From: an uncultured Pseudomonadota bacterium | GTDB taxonomy: Bacteria; Pseudomonadota; Alphaproteobacteria; RF32; CAG-239 | Direction: 5' to 3' | Length of the DNA: 18,535 nt | Assembly (NCBI GenBank): GCA_902795745.1 | Contig: CADBMG010000128.1 | Coordinates: 1-18,535, forward strand | Shown: positions 14,401 to 18,535 of the stretch, one piece after another | Layout: each line of letters starts with the position of its first letter | How positions within the stretch are numbered: the first letter of the stretch is position 1 | Program-made: the position numbers and the translations under genes | The notes under the pieces: generated by a model | Seen by the model: the letters and a program-made list of their open reading frames with translations, nothing else | What the model was told of the DNA's origin: nothing | Database searches by the model: none

Positions 14401-14487
14401 AATCCCTATCTTACCGCCATTTACAACAGCCACGCTACACAGCGGGGTTTTGTTGTAAATGTTGTTGTAAGTCAGGATTTGAACCCC
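14401..14487 (+). repeat. Direct repeat, copy 2 (tRNA-Ser 3' end plus degenerate terminator)
   Basis: This is the second 87-base copy, 181 bases from copy 1. It carries the last 19 bases of the tRNA including CCA but no tRNA body. Its two differences (A to G at 14429, C to A at 14432) fall in the left arm of the hairpin and weaken it, while the right arm is intact. It ends shortly before the stop of the minus-strand gene at 14504, so it may now help terminate that gene's transcript. Confidence 0.9.
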
Positions 14488-14503
14488 TGAAAGAAAAAAT
14501 ATT

Positions 14504-15034
14504 TTAACGTACAATCCGCAAATACTTTGGGGGAATAATTCCGTTTTTTACAACAATCAAATAGTAACGAACCCACGCAAAACGACGTCTTAATTCATCG
14601 TCACAAACGCCCCAATCTATCGGCGAATAATCAATATCTTCAATTCCGTGCAATTTTTGCAATATTTCATCCATTCCCTGCTCTTCTTTTATATCTGGGA
14701 ATTCTAAAATTGACGGGCTGACATACACAGCCTCAATTAGACCATCATCGTTCATTGCCGAAATATCAATTTCAAACTCATCGGCATTATCAATGAAATT
14801 TTTTAAGCATCTGATACTGCGTTCTGTCCATTGTATAGGCTCGGAAAAAGCTCTGATTGCCTTGCTACGTCCGACAAAACAATTTTCCATCCACTCGCAT
14901 ATTTCCCTATGCGTGGTTTTGCCACCCGTACGCTCGCAATAATAGCGCAAATCAGCATCCGGATTCTTTGCAAACGAGAGAAGTCCCTTTTCTAAAACAT
15001 TATTCCCTTTAGTCACATAATGATAAAGTTTCAT
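14504..15034 (-). CDS. Uncharacterised protein, copy B of a two-copy MKLYHY family
   Basis: A 176-residue soluble protein paralogous to the gene at 11457-11957. It shares MKLYHY (1-6), NNVLEKGLLS (11-20), EICEWMENCFVGRSKAI (44-60), SEPIQW (64-69), GLIEAVYV (98-105), DYSPIDWGVCDDE (134-146) and VVKNGIIPPKYL (161-172). It differs by a ~10-residue longer acidic stretch at 108-130. No family or reaction is recognised; the strongly kept Tyr-His-Tyr, Glu65 and Arg/Lys positions suggest an enzyme or toxin-like fold rather than a structural protein, which is inference. A GTG at 15043 is an alternative start; ATG 15034 is preferred because it matches the paralog, although neither has a good ribosome-binding site. 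A consensus-like promoter precedes it. Confidence 0.75.
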   Translation of the reverse strand: MKLYHYVTKGNNVLEKGLLSFAKNPDADLRYYCERTGGKTTHREICEWMENCFVGRSKAIRAFSEPIQWTERSIRCLKNFIDNADEFEIDISAMNDDGLIEAVYVSPSILEFPDIKEEQGMDEILQKLHGIEDIDYSPIDWGVCDDELRRRFAWVRYYLIVVKNGIIPPKYLRIVR

Positions 15035-15071
15035 TATTTGCACATACTTTCAATTTTTATCTATGTGCTTA

Positions 15072-15100
15072 ATCTTAAGTATTCTATCACCGTTTGTCAA
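15072..15100 (-). promoter_or_regulatory. Strong sigma-70-type promoter for family copy B
   Basis: On the minus strand a perfect TTGACA (complement of 15095-15100), a 17-base spacer and TAAGAT (complement of 15072-15077). It is the best promoter match in the window and lies in the 64-73-base gap between two minus-strand genes, so copy B is probably transcribed by itself. Confidence 0.65.
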
Positions 15101-15107
15101 TTGCAGA

Positions 15108-16127
15108 TTATAAAGCTCTGCGCGTTTTTTTACTTATATTTCTTTTTGCTCCGAATAAATATGAAGCACCGATTTGTGCCTTTTTATCCGACGTATTATA
15201 CTGCGCAAACACCTGCATTCCTTTTTTGCCCAATCCTAAACGCAAATCTACGTCCTTGCCTTTTCCGGCTTGCACAATTTCGCCGATAATTTTTGAACCG
15301 TTTTTAAGATTTTGATAAGCACGAACCAAACTCTTAGTATCATCATTATTAAAATCACGCTCTACCAATGCTTTTGCCCCAAATCCTCCATTGGTATATG
15401 TTGCGCTGAGAATTCCCAACTTTTGATGTTTACCTAAGCGTACAGCTCCCTCCATTTCCAATTTTGCACCGCTTTTTGCCAACAATGATAAATGCCCCTT
15501 GCCCCAAAAATCAGCTTCATCTAAGTTAGGAATCAGGACATATTTCCCTGCGCCCTTATCTTGAATAATTCCCAATTCAACAAAATTTCCGTTTTTCTGA
15601 TATCCCAAGACCATTCGCTCCATACCATTACCAAATGGCACAATATCCTTTGCACTTGCCGTATACTCAATTGAATTAGGAAAAACATCGCCACCTTGCG
15701 TATTCTCTCGACCTATTTTTAGGAACAATTCTCCGCCATCCTTTAATTTTTTATCCAATTCTACCATAAATTTAGTCAAAATCGGAGTAGTGGTTTTTCC
15801 GTCATAAATTACCAACTCTAAAGCCGAAACACTTGCCCTATGACCACTATTATCCTCTATTGATGCATTTAAATAAGGTTGAAAATTATTGTAAAAAGTT
15901 GTTGTTTTTTCATCTACAACTAAGGCAGAAAGGTTATTAAATCCGACCTCCACATTATGAGTTAATGTTGTTTTATTTTTCTCTTGATTTACATCTCTTT
16001 CCGGCAATACTGACGTTTGCGCCTGAACCTCTGAAACAGTTGCGGCTGCAGCCAAGTAAAAAGCCCCTGTAAGCATAAAATCACGAACTTTATGTTGTTT
16101 AACAATATTTTCTTCAAAATTAGTCAT
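15108..16127 (-). CDS. Exported beta-rich hypothetical protein (possible outer-membrane barrel)
   Basis: A 339-residue protein. The start ATG 16127 has AAGGA 8 bases upstream, giving a rather long n-region (residues 1-17) before a signal peptide (MLTGAFYLAAAATVSEVQAQ) cut near 35. The mature protein alternates short amphipathic beta strands with polar turns (examples: HNVEVGFNNLSALVV, KFMVELDKKLKDGGELFLKI, KAQIGASYLFGA), as in porin-like or other barrel proteins. It lacks the usual terminal aromatic residue: after the last strand (YLFGAK) there is a basic tail (KKTRRAL). I recognise no family. It is divergent from the CxxC thioredoxin-like gene, with 415 bases between the starts. Confidence 0.7.
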   Translation of the reverse strand: MTNFEENIVKQHKVRDFMLTGAFYLAAAATVSEVQAQTSVLPERDVNQEKNKTTLTHNVEVGFNNLSALVVDEKTTTFYNNFQPYLNASIEDNSGHRASVSALELVIYDGKTTTPILTKFMVELDKKLKDGGELFLKIGRENTQGGDVFPNSIEYTASAKDIVPFGNGMERMVLGYQKNGNFVELGIIQDKGAGKYVLIPNLDEADFWGKGHLSLLAKSGAKLEMEGAVRLGKHQKLGILSATYTNGGFGAKALVERDFNNDDTKSLVRAYQNLKNGSKIIGEIVQAGKGKDVDLRLGLGKKGMQVFAQYNTSDKKAQIGASYLFGAKRNISKKTRRAL

Positions 16128-16411
16128 AACTCTTATCCTTTCATTATTTTTTCTTTTGTCTAATTATGACATAAACGAACGTTTAAATTCGACAACGCAA
16201 AAATGCAAAAGGATAAAATATTTTGGCTATTTATAAATTATAAAAATTAAAAAAATACCTTATAATTCTTATGGTTATTATTATTTGACGAAAATTTATA
16301 ATTTCCAGAAAAAATTGCTTGACTTAAACGTTGTTTTTTAACCATCAACAATAACAAATATCCCTTATCCTAATTACCTATTGATTAAGAAATCTTCCAT
16401 CATATATTTCT
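16128..16411. other. Gene-free AT-rich divergent region
   Basis: I see no credible gene here. It holds a pair of similar 14-base motifs in opposite orientation, TTAAACGTTCGTTT (minus strand, 16173-16186) and TTAAACGTTGTTTT (plus strand, 16324-16337), which could be operators. It also holds TATAAT-like sequences and the promoter at 16381-16408. Confidence 0.4.
16381..16408 (+). promoter_or_regulatory. Putative promoter of the structured leader
   Basis: TTGATT (16381-16386), a 16-base spacer and TATATT (16403-16408). The predicted start near 16413-16416 coincides with the 5' edge of the leader's first hairpin. Confidence 0.5.
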
Positions 16412-16542
16412 AGTGCGGAGAGGCACTTAAAGCCTGACTAATACCACAAGATGGTTTATTACCGGTTGACACAATATATAACCGGAAAAAGGAAAAATGG
16501 TTGCGTAAGGCTTACCCTCCGCTTCATTTTTGAGGAGGAAAA
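16412..16542 (+). ncRNA. Structured 5' leader, candidate cis-regulatory RNA controlling translation
   Basis: Nested pairings visible by eye are: AGTGC/GCACT hairpin (16412-16416/16423-16427) with loop GGAGAG; GCGGAG (16415-16420) with CTCCGC (16517-16522); AAGCCT (16430-16435) with AGGCTT (16508-16513) closing a junction; TAAT-ACCA with TGGT-TT-ATTA (16439-16446/16452-16461); and CCGGTT with AACCGG (16462-16467/16480-16485). CCTCC (16516-16520) can instead pair with the ribosome-binding site GGAGG (16534-16538). These choices exclude each other, the layout of a translational switch. I match it to no riboswitch class I know. The ligand is unknown. Confidence 0.5.
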
Positions 16543-17004
16543 ATGTACAATAAACAAATCTTATATGGATTGGTTGTGGGAGCTCTTACTATTTTACCGC
16601 TAAGAGAAAGTAATGCTCAATATGCCGATTTTTCAGGCAATAATCCGTATATACGCGAATACTTGCAGGCCGATGAAGATAATTGGAACAAATCAATTAT
16701 TTACGTTTTTTACAACAATGCTTCGTGTGACGCCTGTGCTGCGGCCATGGGTATGATTTACAATATCTACGAACAGAATTACAGCGGACAGTACAGCTAT
16801 TTTGAAATAAACTATGCTGATCCGGGAGAATATAACTTTCAGATTGACTACGATTTGACGCAACCGCTTTCTGTGGTTTTAGTACGCATTAACGATGGCA
16901 TGGCGCGCGGTTATTATAAAATTGATAATCCGCAATATTGGATAGCCGATCCCTCATATTTTGAGCAAAATTTGACTTTGCAAATAAATAATTTCTTTGA
17001 CTAA
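16543..17004 (+). CDS. Exported thioredoxin-fold protein with CDAC motif
   Basis: A 153-residue protein with a signal peptide (hydrophobic to ~20, probable cut after SNA at 25). The mature domain looks thioredoxin-like: a strand SIIYVFYNN (51-59), the redox-type Cys62-Asp-Ala-Cys65 at the start of a helix, a strand YSYFEINY, and a Gln-Pro (107-108) before LSVVLVRINDG in the position of the cis-proline and third strand. It resembles the small ArsF-like or thiol-disulfide proteins in layout, but the active-site pair CDAC is not the usual CPHC or CGPC. A periplasmic thiol reductase or oxidase role is inferred. A very strong ribosome-binding site (GAGGAGG) lies 4 bases from ATG, within the structured leader. 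It is single-gene, ended by a terminator. Confidence 0.78.
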   Translation: MYNKQILYGLVVGALTILPLRESNAQYADFSGNNPYIREYLQADEDNWNKSIIYVFYNNASCDACAAAMGMIYNIYEQNYSGQYSYFEINYADPGEYNFQIDYDLTQPLSVVLVRINDGMARGYYKIDNPQYWIADPSYFEQNLTLQINNFFD

Positions 17005-17009
17005 AAGCA

Positions 17010-17046
17010 AAAGCAGTCTGTCGTTGCAAACTGCTTTCATTTTTTT
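17010..17046 (+). terminator. Rho-independent terminator of the thioredoxin-like gene
   Basis: AAAGCAGT (17010-17017) pairs perfectly with ACTGCTTT (17030-17037) around a 12-base loop and is followed after two bases by seven T (17040-17046). It lies just past the stop codon. Confidence 0.85.
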
Positions 17047-17060
17047 ACCACGTAAAACGC

Positions 17061-17082
17061 GAATGCCGCTTAATAATGCGGC
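17061..17082 (-). terminator. Weak hairpin after the histidine kinase gene
   Basis: GCCGC (17065-17069) and GCGGC (17078-17082) form a 5-bp GC stem with an 8-base loop, 8 bases past the kinase stop. On the minus strand only a short GTTTTA run follows, so it may be a weak terminator or a coincidence. Confidence 0.35.
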
Positions 17083-17090
17083 TCAGTCTG

Positions 17091-18440
17091 CTATAAGGGA
17101 AGACTGATGAGAACTCTCAAACCTCCTAATTCGCTGTCTAAAAGCTGAATTGAACCGCCATGCGAAACAATAACGTCTTTAGCAATAGCCAATCCTAACC
17201 CAACACCTCCGTTTTGCTTATTACGAGATCCCTCTACACGATAAAAGGCTTTGAAAGCATCATCGCGCTTTTCCACCGGAATTCCCGGTCCGTCATCTTC
17301 TACCGTCAGCTCCAAATGCTTTTCATCACTTTCTAATTTAACAGCTATTGTTTTGCCATAATGAAAAGCATTCTCAATAATGTTAGTAATTGCACGGCGT
17401 AAAGCCTGCTCACGTCCTTGAACCGCACTTACCTCGTAATTGGTAGAATAACGAATCATGGCATTAGAACTGCGGCGATACTTGTTAATAATGCTGCTCA
17501 CCATTTCATTCATATCTACAAAACTCGTCGGCTCACCACCTTCTCCGCTTACAAATGCCAAGTATCCATCAAGCATTTTTTCCATTTCATCAATATCTTG
17601 CGCAAATTCGCGATTATCTTCATTTTCCGGTAACATTGCCAACTGTAACTTCATTCTTGTAAGCGGTGTTCTCAAATCGTGTGAAACACCGGCCAACATA
17701 TGCGTACGCTCGGAAATTTGTCGCAAAATACGCTCTTTCATCTTGGTAAAAGCTAAACCGGCACGACGTACTTCTATTGAACCGTATGGCTTAAACTTGG
17801 TATTAATACCTTTACCAAAATCCTCTGCCGCAGTGGCCAATTGAGCAATTGAACGAACTTGAACTCGCAAAAACATAACAGCCACCGCAAAAAGCAATAA
17901 CGACGTTCCTATCATCCACAATACAAAACCGAAAACAGAAGAAGTAAATATATTTTTACGCGGTGTATTAAATTCATATAATCCTTGTTCCGTATCAATC
18001 AAAATACTTAAATCACCGTGATGGTCAAAAATTTCGGTATTAGCCTGCGGAAACTGTTGTTTTAGCGATTCTACCAAAAAATGCGTAGCAAAAGAGTTTT
18101 TCTTTTTATTTTCACGCCAAGCCGTATGCTTATTATCATTATCGTAGTAGGAAACTTTTAAGCCATATAACTCTTCAGCTGTTTTCTGTACTTCGGCAAA
18201 ATCCGCCGTATCGTTATGCATCTGCATAACAAAGGCCATATTTGCTGCCAAATTTTCGGACAAACGATGTCCTACACGGCGCCAACTTCCCTCAAAATAT
18301 GCATATATTGAAACAACTTGAACAACAATCAGCGGCACAAAAATCAATAACATTGTTCTGAAAAACAGCGAACGTGGCAAAAACTTATGCTTAAAAGCCG
18401 ACATTGCCCGTTCCATTTTTTGCGGAAATCTTATATGCAT
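17091..18440 (-). CDS. EnvZ-like sensor histidine kinase
   Basis: A 449-residue inner-membrane kinase. TM1 is at ~27-48, a periplasmic sensor domain lies between ~49 and 165, and TM2 is at ~167-191. A HAMP linker follows (~192-240, with AAEDFGKG). The dimerisation/phosphoacceptor box LAGVSHDLRTPLTRMKLQL puts the phosphorylated His at 254. The ATPase domain has the N box NIIENAFHYG (353-362), G1 EDDGPGIP (381-388) and G2 GGVGLGLAIA (411-420). HDLRTPLTRM is the EnvZ/PfeS type, partner of OmpR-like regulators, and an OmpR-type regulator ends 13 bases upstream, so they form one operon. ATG 18440 has AGGAG 10 bases upstream. The signal sensed cannot be read from the sequence; the symbol envZ is not applied because orthology is unproven. 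Confidence 0.93.
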   Translation of the reverse strand: MHIRFPQKMERAMSAFKHKFLPRSLFFRTMLLIFVPLIVVQVVSIYAYFEGSWRRVGHRLSENLAANMAFVMQMHNDTADFAEVQKTAEELYGLKVSYYDNDNKHTAWRENKKKNSFATHFLVESLKQQFPQANTEIFDHHGDLSILIDTEQGLYEFNTPRKNIFTSSVFGFVLWMIGTSLLLFAVAVMFLRVQVRSIAQLATAAEDFGKGINTKFKPYGSIEVRRAGLAFTKMKERILRQISERTHMLAGVSHDLRTPLTRMKLQLAMLPENEDNREFAQDIDEMEKMLDGYLAFVSGEGGEPTSFVDMNEMVSSIINKYRRSSNAMIRYSTNYEVSAVQGREQALRRAITNIIENAFHYGKTIAVKLESDEKHLELTVEDDGPGIPVEKRDDAFKAFYRVEGSRNKQNGGVGLGLAIAKDVIVSHGGSIQLLDSELGGLRVLISLPL

Positions 18441-18453
18441 TTTTCATTTTCTC

Positions 18454-18535
18454 CTATTCTGTTAGCAACATATATCCCTTACCGCGCACCGTTTGCAGAT
18501 AGCGTGGATTTTTTGAATCTTTTTCTATTTTTTTA
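18454..18535 (-). CDS. OmpR/PhoB-type response regulator, C-terminus (partial)
   Basis: The last 26 codons and stop (TAG, complement of 18454-18456) of a gene running off the right edge. The visible end, RYLQTVRGKGYML, is the wing and final strand of the winged-helix DNA-binding domain in OmpR/PhoB regulators (RYIQTVxGxGY). It is the expected partner of the downstream histidine kinase. The receiver domain is outside the window. Confidence 0.85.
   Translation of the reverse strand, partial: KKIEKDSKNPRYLQTVRGKGYMLLTE

Noticed and set aside
14401..14419. Second tRNA gene
   Set aside because: Only the 3' 19 bases of tRNA-Ser are present; there is no acceptor 5' strand, D-arm or anticodon arm.
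14220..14487. CRISPR array
   Set aside because: There are only two copies of an 87-base repeat that starts within a tRNA, so this is a duplication and not a CRISPR array.
14169..14514. Open frames on both strands across tRNA-Ser and the repeats
   Set aside because: They overlap the tRNA, terminator hairpins and direct repeats, have no ribosome-binding sites, and their peptides simply reflect the repeated DNA (a recurring GVQILTYNNIYNKTPL-like peptide on the minus strand).
16466..16471. TTGACA as a -35 box for the thioredoxin-like gene
   Set aside because: It lies within the CCGGTT/AACCGG stem of the leader, and no -10 box occurs at 16-18 bases downstream.
16412..16542. Assignment to a known riboswitch class (glycine, TPP, SAM, cobalamin, c-di-GMP)
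   Set aside because: The GGAGAG and GGC segments superficially recall glycine-type motifs, but the conserved cores of these classes are not visible, so no class is claimed.

Overview
The window is AT-rich, densely coded DNA from a Gram-negative bacterium. It most likely belongs to an uncultured, possibly host-associated alphaproteobacterium. This is inferred from the S4 protein with an alphaproteobacterial-type N-terminus, an ELM1/DUF1022-family protein (typical of Alphaproteobacteria and mitochondria), AsmA and secretin-type envelope proteins, and an OmpR/EnvZ-type pair. No species can be named from the sequence alone.

Layout. (1) 1-2750, + strand: the tail of one acidic protein, then a three-gene operon with its own likely promoter: a soluble unknown, a secretin-like lipoprotein and a single-pass membrane protein. 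It ends at a hairpin and looks like part of an outer-membrane secretion or type IV-pilus-like assembly. (2) 2825-8860, - strand: rpsD, a divergent galU-like nucleotidyltransferase and a 1394-residue AsmA protein with a long coiled-coil tail; rpsD and galU each have a rho-independent terminator. (3) 8951-11456, + strand: a nucleoside-salvage operon cdd - purine nucleoside phosphorylase - deoA with overlapping or nearly abutting genes. (4) 11457-15034: an accessory-looking stretch. It holds two paralogous genes of an unrecognised family (11457-11957 and 14504-15034), a broken or very small membrane ORF with its own terminator, two small secreted unknowns, an ELM1-family gene, and tRNA-Ser(CGA). 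An 87-bp segment containing the tRNA 3' end and terminator is repeated 181 bp downstream around a GC-rich element. (5) 15108-17046: a divergent pair, an exported beta-rich protein (-) and an exported CxxC thioredoxin-like protein (+). The latter is preceded by a promoter and a compact leader that looks like a translation-controlling RNA switch. (6) 17091-18535, - strand: an EnvZ-like histidine kinase preceded by the C-terminus of its OmpR-type regulator.

The most interesting signals are: the structured leader at 16412-16545, where one CTCC stretch can pair either with an upstream GGAG or with the ribosome-binding site; the tRNA-Ser 3'-end/terminator duplication around a palindromic GC-rich insert; the two-copy MKLYHY protein family; the frameshifted small membrane ORF at 12070-12200; and the AsmA-coiled-coil fusion.
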